5,201 bases of DNA. It comes from Pseudomonadota bacterium (lineage in GTDB: Bacteria; Pseudomonadota; Alphaproteobacteria; Ferrovibrionales; Ferrovibrionaceae). The translations under genes and the position numbers were made by a program. This document shows positions 1 to 5,201 of the stretch, one piece after another (the first letter of the stretch is position 1; each line of letters opens with the position of its first letter). The notes under the pieces are model-generated. The model worked only from the letters and a program-made list of their open reading frames with translations. It made no database searches and was not told where the DNA came from. The stretch is from assembly GCA_023434425.1 (NCBI GenBank), contig JAEYSS010000059.1, forward strand, positions 1 to 5,201, read 5' to 3'.

Positions 1-407
1 CGCCGATCGGGCTGTTCTTCGGCCGCATCGCCAACTTCATCAACGGCGAACTCTGGGGCCGCGTCGCGCCTGACTTTGCCTGGGCGATGGCCTTCCCGAC
101 CGGCGGCCCGCTGCCGCGCCATCCGAGTCAGCTGTACCAGGCCTTCATGGAAGGCATCCTGTTGTTCCTGCTGATCAACCTGCTGCGCTGGAACAGCCGC
201 GTGATGGATCGCGCACCCGGTACGCTGTCGGGGGTGTTCCTGATCGGCTATGGCATGGCGCGTATCATCGGCGAGTTGTTCCGCGAACCCGATGCGCAGA
301 TCGGCTACCTCGTGGGCGGCACGACGATGGGTCAGTGGCTGTCGCTGCCGATGGTATTGTTCGGGATCGGAGTGGTGTGGTGGGCACGCCGGCAGAAAGC
401 GGCGTAA
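1..407 (+). CDS. lgt: Prolipoprotein diacylglyceryl transferase, 3' part
   Basis: Lgt is an inner-membrane enzyme. It moves diacylglycerol from phosphatidylglycerol to the lipobox cysteine of prolipoproteins, the first step of lipoprotein maturation. The reading frame is open from base 3, and 134 codons are visible before the TAA at 405-407. The family is usually about 260-300 residues, so roughly the N-terminal half lies outside the window. The first visible residues carry the Lgt signature GRIANFINGELWGR (nt 21-62), with the conserved Arg, Asn and Glu. Then come the RHPSQLYQ motif, a hydrophobic membrane segment (EGILLFLLINLL), the YGMARIIGELFREPD motif and TMGQWLSLPM, followed by a last membrane segment ending in a basic WWARRQK tail. 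The usual QLYE reads QLYQ here, a mild substitution. The gene probably heads the operon running to 3228; its promoter is not in view. Confidence 0.97.
   Translation, partial: PIGLFFGRIANFINGELWGRVAPDFAWAMAFPTGGPLPRHPSQLYQAFMEGILLFLLINLLRWNSRVMDRAPGTLSGVFLIGYGMARIIGELFREPDAQIGYLVGGTTMGQWLSLPMVLFGIGVVWWARRQKAA
369..372 (+). promoter_or_regulatory. Ribosome binding site deciding the methyltransferase start
   Basis: GGAG inside the last codons of lgt lies 7 bases before GTG 380 and 4 bases before GTG 377. The spacing favours 380. The in-frame ATG at 335 has no comparable purine-rich stretch upstream. Confidence 0.5.
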
Positions 408-1495
408 AGGCCGCGCCGCTGCTCGACATTCTGCGCCGCCGCATCGCGGCGGAAGGCCCGATCACGGTGACGGCCTTCATGGCCGACTGCCTGCTGCATC
501 CCGAACACGGCTATTACCGCAGCCAGGAAGCCATCGGCCTGCATGGCGACTTCATCACCGCGCCGGAGATCAGCCAGATGTTCGGCGAACTGCTTGGCCT
601 GTGGGCTGCCGATTACTGGCAGCGCATGGGCGAGCCGGAAAAATGCTATCTGGTCGAACTGGGCCCCGGCCGCGGCACGCTGATGCGCGATGCCTTGCGC
701 GCTGCCCGTGCCCTCCCCGCCTTCCGCCGCGCGCTGCATCCCGTCCTGATCGAAGCTTCCGCGCGGTTGCGTGGCCTGCAGCAGACTTTGCTCGCAGATG
801 AAGGCGCCGTCTGGCATGAACAGGTCGCCGCGATCCCCAAGGATGCGCCGCTGCTGCTGATCGCCAACGAGTTCCTCGACGCGCTGCCGGTGCGGCAGTT
901 CCAGCGCGGCGACGACGGCGCATGGCATGAGCGCTGCGTCGGGCTGGATGATGCAACCGGCGAGTTGCGCTTCATGCTCGACCCGCGCGCCCTGCCCTTC
1001 GACGAACTGCTGCCGCAGGTACTGCGCGACTCCCCGCCAGGCTCGATCGTCGAATCCAGCCCGCCGGTGCGCGCCGTCGCAGTCGAGATCGCCGCGCGTC
1101 TGAAGGCCCAGGGCGGCGCGGCGCTGTTCATCGATTACGGCTATGCCAGTGCGGGTATCGGCGAGACGCTGCAGGCCGTGTATCGCCACACCTATGCCGA
1201 TCCGCTGCAGACGCCCGGCCTCGCCGATCTGACAGCCCATGTGGATTTCGGCTCTTTTGCCCTGGCCGCGAAGCGTGCTGGCGCCGTGGTGCATGGTCCG
1301 GTCGGCCAGGGCGCATTCCTCAATCACCTCGGCATCCAGACGCGCGCAACGAAGCTGAAGCGGGGCAATGCCGCGCAGGCTGGCGATGTCGATCAGGCGA
1401 TGCGGCGGTTGACCGCCCCGGAGGCGATGGGCACCCTGTTCAAGGCCCTGGCGCTGACCGCGCCGGAGTCGCCGCAACCCGCAGGCTTTGCATGA
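380..1495 (+). CDS. Class I SAM-dependent methyltransferase, MidA/NDUFAF7 family
   Basis: This belongs to the family of mitochondrial NDUFAF7 (MidA), which methylates an arginine of the complex I subunit NDUFS2 during assembly. A similar role in the bacterial NADH dehydrogenase is likely but is inferred. Visible motifs, numbered from the GTG at 380, are HPEHGYY near residue 40, the SAM-binding motif ELGPGRGT at 93-100, NEFLDALP at 163-170, FIDYGY at 250-255 and HVDF at 287-290. The length of 371 residues fits the family. I chose GTG 380 because GGAG (369-372) lies 7 bases upstream and because relatives begin shortly before the PLLDILRRRIAAEGPI stretch. An ATG at 335 is in frame but would overlap lgt by 73 bases and has no visible ribosome binding site. 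With the GTG start, the overlap with lgt is 28 bases. The stop overlaps the pgeF start as ATGA, so the two are probably translationally coupled. Confidence 0.93.
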   Translation: MGTPAESGVKAAPLLDILRRRIAAEGPITVTAFMADCLLHPEHGYYRSQEAIGLHGDFITAPEISQMFGELLGLWAADYWQRMGEPEKCYLVELGPGRGTLMRDALRAARALPAFRRALHPVLIEASARLRGLQQTLLADEGAVWHEQVAAIPKDAPLLLIANEFLDALPVRQFQRGDDGAWHERCVGLDDATGELRFMLDPRALPFDELLPQVLRDSPPGSIVESSPPVRAVAVEIAARLKAQGGAALFIDYGYASAGIGETLQAVYRHTYADPLQTPGLADLTAHVDFGSFALAAKRAGAVVHGPVGQGAFLNHLGIQTRATKLKRGNAAQAGDVDQAMRRLTAPEAMGTLFKALALTAPESPQPAGFA

Positions 1496-2274
1496 CCGTT
1501 CTTGTTGCAGATGACATTGCGCCTGTGACGGCCGCCAGCCTTTCCGGCCTGCCGCATGGTTTCTTCACACGCCGCGGCGGTGTGTCGACCGGACTTTATG
1601 CCTCGCTCAATTGCGGTCCCGGTTCGTCGGATGACCCCGCCGCCGTGCAGGAGAACCGCCGTCGCGTGGCGGTCAGCCTGCATGCCCCACACGGACTCGC
1701 GTCGCTCTACCAGGTGCATGGCCGCGAGGTCGTCGCGGTTGGCGACGACTACGACATCGCGCAGCGGCCGAAAGCCGATGGGCTTGTCACTCGTCGGCGT
1801 GGCATTGCCCTCGGGATTCTGTCCGCCGACTGCGCACCGGTGCTGTTTGCCGATACGGAGGCCGGTGTGATCGGCGCCTGCCATGCGGGCTGGCGCGGCG
1901 CGCTGGCTGGCATATCCGACGCCACGATCGAGGCGATGATCGCGCTGGGCGCAAACCGCGCGCGCATCAAGGCCGCCATCGGCCCCTGCATCGGGCAGGC
2001 GTCTTATGAGGTGAGCAACCCGTTCCGTAATGAATTCCTGGCTGCCGACACCGGCAATGCCGCTTTCTTTGCGGCCGGCAAGCGCAACGGGCATTGGCAA
2101 TTCGATCTGCCGGCCTATCTGATGCTGCGCCTGCGGCAGGCGGACGTGGCTGCGGAGACTCTGGGGCTCGATACCTGCAGCGACGCCGGTCTTTTCTTCA
2201 GCTATCGCCGCATGACGCTGCTGAAGGAAACCGATTATGGCCGCCAGGTTTCGGCCATCGCGCTGCCGGCCTGA
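1492..2274 (+). CDS. pgeF: Peptidoglycan editing factor / YfiH-LACC1 family (multicopper-oxidase-like) protein
   Basis: This family (formerly DUF152, often annotated as polyphenol oxidase or laccase-domain protein) includes E. coli YfiH/PgeF. In E. coli, PgeF keeps L-Ser from replacing L-Ala in peptidoglycan precursors. Human LACC1 and bacterial relatives have purine nucleoside phosphorylase/adenosine deaminase activity in vitro, so the in vivo substrate here is open. The 260 residues match the usual length. Motifs in order are HGFFTRRGGVSTG (22-34), YQVHG with H76, SADC with C114, CHAGWRG with H131, IGPCIG (163-168), LDTC with C229, and FFSYRR (235-240). H76, C114 and H131 form the expected His-Cys-His metal site. 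The start is the ATG of an ATGA overlap with the upstream methyltransferase, with AGG (1483-1485) 6 bases upstream. The gene sits in the middle of the lgt operon. Confidence 0.95.
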   Translation: MTVLVADDIAPVTAASLSGLPHGFFTRRGGVSTGLYASLNCGPGSSDDPAAVQENRRRVAVSLHAPHGLASLYQVHGREVVAVGDDYDIAQRPKADGLVTRRRGIALGILSADCAPVLFADTEAGVIGACHAGWRGALAGISDATIEAMIALGANRARIKAAIGPCIGQASYEVSNPFRNEFLAADTGNAAFFAAGKRNGHWQFDLPAYLMLRLRQADVAAETLGLDTCSDAGLFFSYRRMTLLKETDYGRQVSAIALPA

Positions 2275-2285
2275 GCGCCTGCACG

Positions 2286-2354
2286 ATGCCGCATCTGTTC
2301 ATGCTGCTGGTTTTTGCAATCCTTTGCCTGATGGTGAGCTGTGTTCTTGGTTAA
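2286..2354 (+). CDS. Possible 22-residue hydrophobic peptide
   Basis: A small open frame lies between pgeF and the lipoprotein gene. It encodes 22 residues that are almost wholly hydrophobic (MPHLFMLLVF, then AILCLMVSCVLG), compatible with one membrane span. Its TAA at 2352-2354 overlaps the GTG at 2341 by 14 bases in another frame. Ribosomes finishing it would therefore stop just past the lipoprotein start, which suits a coupling leader peptide. Against this, there is no clear ribosome binding site upstream of the ATG, and short hydrophobic frames arise easily by chance. I do not recognise a family. It is reported as a possibility only. Confidence 0.25.
   Translation: MPHLFMLLVFAILCLMVSCVLG
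2333..2338 (+). promoter_or_regulatory. Candidate ribosome binding site of the lipoprotein gene
   Basis: GGTGAG lies 2 bases before GTG 2341 but 8 bases before the in-frame TTG 2347. By spacing it therefore supports TTG as the true start. An in-frame TGA at 2335-2337 rules out any start further upstream. Confidence 0.4.
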
Positions 2355-3228
2355 GCAACTTTCCCTCGCGATTCTTGTCGCCGGTTTTGCCACCTCGGCC
2401 TGCCAGCCGCTGCCGCAGCCATTCCAGGCCGACAGCCGCGCCAAGGCGACGGACGCATTGATCCGCCCGATCGGCGAGACCAGCCTGTTCATTCCGCCGG
2501 TTACCGGCCTGCCGCAGGGCCCGGATGCCGCGATGGCCGAGGCACTGGCGAGGGCGCTGAACGAGAAGGACGTGCCGGCCAGCGCCACTGGCCGCAACCG
2601 GCTCACGTCGCTGTTGACCGTGCGGCTGGAGCCGCGCGGCGGCGATGCCGTCTGGTCCTGGGACGAACGCAGCCCGGATGGCAGCCTGCAGGCGGGTGAA
2701 AGCCGCAGCCTCGGCGTGGCCCCTGCCCGGCTGGCGGCCGGCGACGCAGCCACCATGAAACAGGCGGCCATCATCATGGCGGAAGCGATTGCGCAAAAAC
2801 TGAATGCAGCGGTGATCCAGGCAACGCAGGTCGACGTCAGGCCGGCCATGCTGGCCGTCAAGGAATGCGAGGGTGCGCCGGGCGACGGCAATCGTGCCCT
2901 GCGCCAGGCGATGCGCGAGATCCTCATTCTCGGCGGTCGGAATCCGCTGCCCGATACTACAGGGGCGGACTATGTGATCGGCTGCCGGGTCAATGTCTGG
3001 CAGGACACCCCGGATTCGGAGCGGGTGACCATCGAATGGGTGCTGCTGGGCGCCGATGGCAGTCCGCTGGGCGACGTGAAGCAGGCCAACCGCATCCCGC
3101 GCGGGCAACTTGCCGGGCCCTGGGGAAACACCGCCCATATCATCGCCCAGGGCGGCTGGCAGGGCCTGAGCGATATCCTGGAGAGCAAACAGCGCCACCG
3201 CCCCGTCGTTCCGCCCGCAAAATCCTGA
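2341..3228 (+). CDS. Probable lipoprotein of unknown function with two repeated domains
   Basis: I do not recognise a named family. Residues 5-21 look like a lipoprotein signal: a Lys, a hydrophobic core (LSLAILVAGFA), then TSAC with C21 as the likely lipidation site. The -3 residue is Thr rather than the usual Leu, so this is not a perfect lipobox. The mature part has two halves (about 53-154 and 174-280) that align with each other. Shared positions include G56/G178, P58/P180, A64/A186, A68/A190 and L73/L195, then W107/W233, DG 113-114/239-240 and LA 131-132/257-258. This points to an internal duplication of a domain of about 100 residues. A basic, proline-containing tail (KQRHRPVVPPAKS) closes the protein. 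Starts possible are GTG 2341 (295 residues) or TTG 2347 (293 residues), and the latter has the better ribosome-binding spacing. The next in-frame ATG (codon 65) would remove the signal. The gene closes the lgt cluster. Anchoring to the periplasmic side is inferred; no catalytic motif is visible. Confidence 0.82.
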   Translation: MFLVKQLSLAILVAGFATSACQPLPQPFQADSRAKATDALIRPIGETSLFIPPVTGLPQGPDAAMAEALARALNEKDVPASATGRNRLTSLLTVRLEPRGGDAVWSWDERSPDGSLQAGESRSLGVAPARLAAGDAATMKQAAIIMAEAIAQKLNAAVIQATQVDVRPAMLAVKECEGAPGDGNRALRQAMREILILGGRNPLPDTTGADYVIGCRVNVWQDTPDSERVTIEWVLLGADGSPLGDVKQANRIPRGQLAGPWGNTAHIIAQGGWQGLSDILESKQRHRPVVPPAKS

Positions 3229-3248
3229 ATTTACTAGATTTTTCGCGG

Positions 3249-3277
3249 TTTACAGGGGGCAGGCCGGCGGGTATAGT
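3249..3277 (+). promoter_or_regulatory. Sigma70-type promoter for prs
   Basis: The -35 element TTTACA (3249-3254) and the -10 element TATAGT (3272-3277) each match the consensus at 5 of 6 bases and are separated by exactly 17 bases. Transcription would begin near 3284, giving a leader of about 40 bases before the prs ATG. The site lies in a relatively AT-rich pocket between two GC-rich genes, which strengthens the call. It separates the lgt cluster from the prs-rplY block. Confidence 0.72.
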
Positions 3278-3324
3278 CCGCGCGATTTTCTCCCCCGGAT
3301 TCCGGCCCCACACAGAGCGTTGTC

Positions 3325-4257
3325 ATGAAGGTTTTGGCGGGTAACTCCAATCGTCCGCTGGCGGAAGCCATTGCGGCTTATCTGTCGGTTCCGCTTGCCA
3401 AAGCCAGCGTGCGCCGCTTCTCCGATATGGAGGTTTTCGTGGAAATCCACGAAAACGTGCGCGGCGAAGACGTGTTTGTGATCCAGTCGACCTCCTATCC
3501 GGCAAACGACCATTTGATGGAGCTGCTGGTCTGCATTGATGCGCTGAAGCGCTCGTCGGCCCGCCGCATCACCGCCGTACTGCCCTATTTCGGCTATGCC
3601 CGCCAGGATCGCAAACCCGGTCCGCGCACGCCGATCTCGGCCAAGCTGGTTGCCAACCTGATCACGGCAGCCGGCGCCAACCGCGTGCTGACGCTTGACC
3701 TTCATGCCGGCCAGATCCAGGGCTTCTTCGATATTCCGACCGACAACCTGATGGCCGGTCCGGTACTGACCGCCGACATCAAGCAGCATCTGCAGGGCGA
3801 CGACCTGATGGTCGTATCGCCCGACGTCGGCGGCGTGGTGCGCGCGCGCAACATCGCCAAACGGCTGGATGCCGACCTTGCCATCGTCGACAAGCGCCGC
3901 GAAAAGGCCGGCGTGTCCGAAGTGATGAACATCATCGGCGACGTCGAAGGCCGCCGTTGCATCCTGGTCGACGACATCGTCGATTCCGCCGGCACTTTGT
4001 GCAATGCCGCCGAGGCGCTGAAGAAGCATGGCGCCAAATCCGTTTACGCTTATGTGACCCATGGCGTGCTGTCGGGCGGCGCGGTTGCCCGCGTGACAGC
4101 GAGCCAGCTGGAAGGCCTGGTCATCACCGACTCCATCCTGGCGACCGAAGCGGTCCGCCTGGCGCGCAATATCCGCCAGGTGTCGATCGCACCGCTGGTT
4201 GGCGAGGCGATGCGGCGTATCAGCGAAGAGGCCTCGGTTTCGAGCCTGTTCGACTAA
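3325..4257 (+). CDS. prs: Ribose-phosphate pyrophosphokinase (PRPP synthetase)
   Basis: This enzyme makes 5-phosphoribosyl 1-diphosphate from ribose 5-phosphate and ATP in the cytoplasm. The product feeds purine, pyrimidine, NAD, histidine and tryptophan synthesis. The 310 residues match class I enzymes. Visible are the N-terminal FSDMEVFVEIHENVRG (32-47), STSYPANDHLMELL (55-68), the flexible ATP loop YARQDRK (91-97), DLHAGQIQGFFD (125-136) with the metal-binding H126, VDKRR (188-192) with the catalytic-loop Lys K190, and the PRPP loop VDDIVDSAGTL (215-225). The common Thr of that loop is Ser221 here, a conservative change. The C-terminus SSLFD is typical. The ATG start matches the conserved N-terminus; AGAG (3314-3317) 7 bases upstream is a weak ribosome binding site. 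The gene has its own promoter and is followed by rplY, a familiar order. Confidence 0.98.
   Translation: MKVLAGNSNRPLAEAIAAYLSVPLAKASVRRFSDMEVFVEIHENVRGEDVFVIQSTSYPANDHLMELLVCIDALKRSSARRITAVLPYFGYARQDRKPGPRTPISAKLVANLITAAGANRVLTLDLHAGQIQGFFDIPTDNLMAGPVLTADIKQHLQGDDLMVVSPDVGGVVRARNIAKRLDADLAIVDKRREKAGVSEVMNIIGDVEGRRCILVDDIVDSAGTLCNAAEALKKHGAKSVYAYVTHGVLSGGAVARVTASQLEGLVITDSILATEAVRLARNIRQVSIAPLVGEAMRRISEEASVSSLFD
3433..3456 (+). repeat. Perfect 10-bp inverted repeat inside prs
   Basis: GTTTTCGTGG (3433-3442) and CCACGAAAAC (3447-3456) are exact reverse complements separated by AAAT. In RNA this would be a tight tetraloop hairpin beginning about 108 bases into the prs coding sequence, over codons 37-44 (VFVEIHEN). 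The residues are conserved in the family, so part of the symmetry may follow from the protein. No run of T follows, so it is not an intrinsic terminator. Confidence 0.6.
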
Positions 4258-4274
4258 ACAGTTTCTACAGTTTC
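4258..4274 (+). repeat. Short direct repeat after prs
   Basis: ACAGTTTC occurs twice with a period of 9 bases (4258-4265 and 4267-4274), directly after the prs stop codon. It is AT-rich compared with its surroundings. It could be a protein-binding site or chance; nothing in the sequence decides. Confidence 0.4.
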
Positions 4275-4280
4275 GGCGCG

Positions 4281-4327
4281 CGGCACCCCTGGAGGCCGGC
4301 GTCGGGAACGGACCTGGCAGGGTGCCG
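4281..4327 (+). promoter_or_regulatory. Inverted repeat in the prs-rplY gap, possible rplY leader structure
   Basis: CGGCACCC (4281-4288) and GGGTGCCG (4320-4327) are exact reverse complements around a 31-base, G-rich loop. With a one-base bulge the stem can extend by two further pairs (T4290-A4319, G4291-C4318). The structure ends 15 bases before the strong rplY ribosome binding site. No T-run follows, so it is not an intrinsic terminator. It may shape or protect the intergenic mRNA or regulate rplY translation; this is inference. I know of no named riboswitch class that it matches. Confidence 0.4.
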
Positions 4328-4342
4328 GATCCGTATTTAACC

Positions 4343-4348
4343 AAGGAG
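4343..4348 (+). promoter_or_regulatory. Strong ribosome binding site of rplY
   Basis: AAGGAG lies 7 bases before the ATG. It is the best Shine-Dalgarno match in the window and fits a highly expressed ribosomal protein gene. It fixes the start at 4356. Confidence 0.8.
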
Positions 4349-4355
4349 CGCAATC

Positions 4356-5051
4356 ATGCGTGAAGTCAACACCATCGCCGCCGAGGCGAGGTCGAGGGCC
4401 GGCAAGGGGACCGCCCGTGCAACGCGACTGAAGGGTCGTGTGCCGGGGGTCATCTATGGCGAAAAGCAGACCCCGGAACTCATCTCGGTCGAATCCCGCG
4501 AACTTCTGAAGGAGATGCACAAGGGCAGCTTCTTCTCGCGCCTGTTCACCGTCGATATCGGCGGCAAGACCGAGCGTGTGCTGGCCCGTGACGTGCAGCT
4601 GGACCCGGTCACCGACCGTCCGGTCCACGTCGACTTCCAGCGTATCGGCAAGGACTCGAAGATCCGCATCTTCATCCCCGTGCATTTCCTCGAGCAGGAA
4701 AAGTCGCCGGGCCTGAAGAAGGGCGGCGTGCTGAATATCGTGCGCCACGAAGTCGAGTTCTTCGTTCAGCCGGACAACATCCCGGAGAGCATCTCGATCA
4801 GCCTCGAGGGCATGGATATCGGCCACTCGATCCACATCTCCGCCTTCGCGCTGCCGCAGGGCATCAAGGCGGTGATTCAGGATCGCGACTTCACGGTCGC
4901 CACCATTGCGGCGCCGACCAAGGAAGAAGAAGCGGCACCGAAGGCCGAAGCTGCTGCCGCTCCGGCGGCGGGCGCTGCTCCGGCGGCGGGTGCCAAGGCG
5001 GCTCCGGCTGCCGCGGCCAAGCCGGCCGCCAAGCCGGCTGCCAAGAAGTAA
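4356..5051 (+). CDS. rplY: 50S ribosomal protein L25/general stress protein CTC
   Basis: L25 binds 5S rRNA in the large ribosomal subunit. This is the long CTC/TL5 form: an N-terminal 5S rRNA-binding domain (about residues 4-95) with GRVPGVIYG (27-35) and a segment ending DPVTDRPVHVDFQRI (83-97), then a beta-rich C-terminal domain (about 98-185) with IPVHF, GGVLNIVRHEVE and PESISISLEG. From residue 187 a low-complexity tail rich in Glu, Ala, Pro and Lys runs to the end at 231; it is probably disordered, and its basic end (KPAAKPAAKK) could touch rRNA. Such tails are common in alphaproteobacterial L25, from general knowledge of the family. The short 94-residue E. coli form has only the first domain. 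The gene follows prs by 98 bases and ends at a strong terminator. It may be read from the prs promoter, since I see no convincing promoter in the gap. Confidence 0.97.
   Translation: MREVNTIAAEARSRAGKGTARATRLKGRVPGVIYGEKQTPELISVESRELLKEMHKGSFFSRLFTVDIGGKTERVLARDVQLDPVTDRPVHVDFQRIGKDSKIRIFIPVHFLEQEKSPGLKKGGVLNIVRHEVEFFVQPDNIPESISISLEGMDIGHSIHISAFALPQGIKAVIQDRDFTVATIAAPTKEEEAAPKAEAAAAPAAGAAPAAGAKAAPAAAAKPAAKPAAKK
4959..5048 (+). repeat. Low-complexity repeats encoding the L25 tail
   Basis: GCTCCGGCGGCGGG occurs twice, 18 bases apart (4959-4972 and 4977-4990), encoding repeated AAPAAG units. Further on, GCCAAGCCGGC recurs with a 12-base period, encoding KPAA units. All periods are multiples of three, so copy-number change by slippage would keep the frame. 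Confidence 0.6.
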
Positions 5052-5060
5052 CCTGCTCAT

Positions 5061-5096
5061 GGGTTGGCGGCGCCCGGGTGCCGCCAACCCTTTTCT
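5061..5096 (+). terminator. Intrinsic terminator after rplY
   Basis: GGGTTGGCGGC (5061-5071) pairs perfectly with GCCGCCAACCC (5080-5090) around an 8-base loop, followed at once by TTTTCT. An 11-bp GC-rich stem plus a T-run beginning 9 bases after the rplY stop codon is a textbook Rho-independent terminator. The T-run is short and interrupted, so some read-through into pth is possible. Confidence 0.9.
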
Positions 5097-5132
5097 CCTG
5101 CCCCTCTCTCTTTGACCGCCGGCTGAACCGCC

Positions 5133-5201
5133 ATGCTGCTTCTCGTCGGACTCGGCAACCCGGGCAGCGAACATCGGCGCCAGCGCCACAATGTCGGCTT
5201 C
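5133..5201 (+). CDS. pth: Peptidyl-tRNA hydrolase, 5' part
   Basis: Pth releases tRNA from peptidyl-tRNAs that drop off the ribosome, recycling tRNA in the cytoplasm. Only 23 of the usual 185-210 or so codons are in the window. They carry the family's opening motifs: LLVGLGNPG with N9, then RHNVGF with the catalytic His at position 19. The residue after GNPGSE is His14, where most relatives have Tyr. No clear ribosome binding site precedes the ATG, but an in-frame TGA just upstream (5124-5126) leaves no longer alternative. Transcription must come by read-through of the rplY terminator or from a promoter not visible in the 36 bases between. The order rplY-pth is widely conserved. Confidence 0.94.
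   Translation, partial: MLLLVGLGNPGSEHRRQRHNVGF

Noticed and set aside
436..452. Perfect 7-bp GC stem with a 3-base loop (CCGCCGC-ATC-GCGGCGG) early in the methyltransferase gene
   Set aside because: It encodes an Arg-Arg-Ile-Ala-Ala run in a GC-rich gene, where such symmetry is readily produced by codon bias.
332..1477. Long open frame on the minus strand opposite the methyltransferase
   Set aside because: The + strand frame carries clear family motifs, while the antisense product has no recognisable domain. Long antisense frames are expected in GC-rich codon usage.
3215..3248. Imperfect stem (CCGC-AAAATC against GATTTT-GCGG with a 2-base bulge) at the end of the lipoprotein gene, considered as a terminator
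   Set aside because: The stem is weak and AT-rich with a 12-base loop, and no T-run follows the closing arm, so it does not meet the pattern of an intrinsic terminator.
4334..4339. TATTTA as a -10 element for rplY
   Set aside because: No -35 match lies at the right distance, and the transcript would start within the ribosome binding site.
3250..4353. Long minus-strand open frame opposite prs
   Set aside because: It mirrors a confidently identified prs gene and would run across its promoter. No domain or ribosome binding site supports it.
5112..5117. TTGACC as a -35 element for a pth promoter
   Set aside because: No -10-like hexamer lies 16-18 bases downstream, and the region there is already coding sequence.
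4254..5189. Minus-strand Arg/Gly/Ser-rich open frame opposite rplY and pth
   Set aside because: The low-complexity product comes from reading the Ala/Lys/Pro tail of L25 backwards, and it crosses a clear + strand terminator.

Overview
The window is GC-rich, densely packed and coded entirely on the + strand. It looks like a chromosomal core segment of an alphaproteobacterium, probably Rhodospirillales-like. That placement is an inference from three things: a MidA/NDUFAF7-type methyltransferase sits between lgt and the YfiH/PgeF gene; the L25 protein is the long CTC form with an Ala/Lys/Pro tail; and the order prs-rplY-pth is present. No mobile element, CRISPR array, rRNA or tRNA gene was seen, and no stretch over 300 bases lacks a gene.

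Positions 1-3228 read as one run of tightly packed genes. First comes the 3' part of lgt (prolipoprotein diacylglyceryl transferase). Next is a NDUFAF7/MidA-like SAM methyltransferase whose best start lies inside the end of lgt. Then comes pgeF, joined to the methyltransferase by an ATGA overlap. After a 66-base gap that holds a possible 22-residue hydrophobic peptide, there is an uncharacterised probable lipoprotein. This lipoprotein appears to be built of two diverged copies of one domain. The first and last genes are thematically linked, since Lgt attaches the lipid to lipoproteins such as the one downstream.

Positions 3229-5201 form a second block. A convincing sigma70-type promoter (TTTACA, 17 bases, TATAGT) precedes prs (PRPP synthetase). 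A 98-base gap holding an 8-bp inverted repeat and a short direct repeat leads to rplY (ribosomal protein L25/CTC), which ends at a strong intrinsic terminator. The first 23 codons of pth (peptidyl-tRNA hydrolase) close the window. The block links nucleotide precursor supply to translation.

I found no clear new multi-gene system. The items most worth a second look are the two-domain lipoprotein, the perfect 10-bp hairpin inside the prs coding sequence, the rplY leader, and the small hydrophobic reading frame that overlaps the lipoprotein start.
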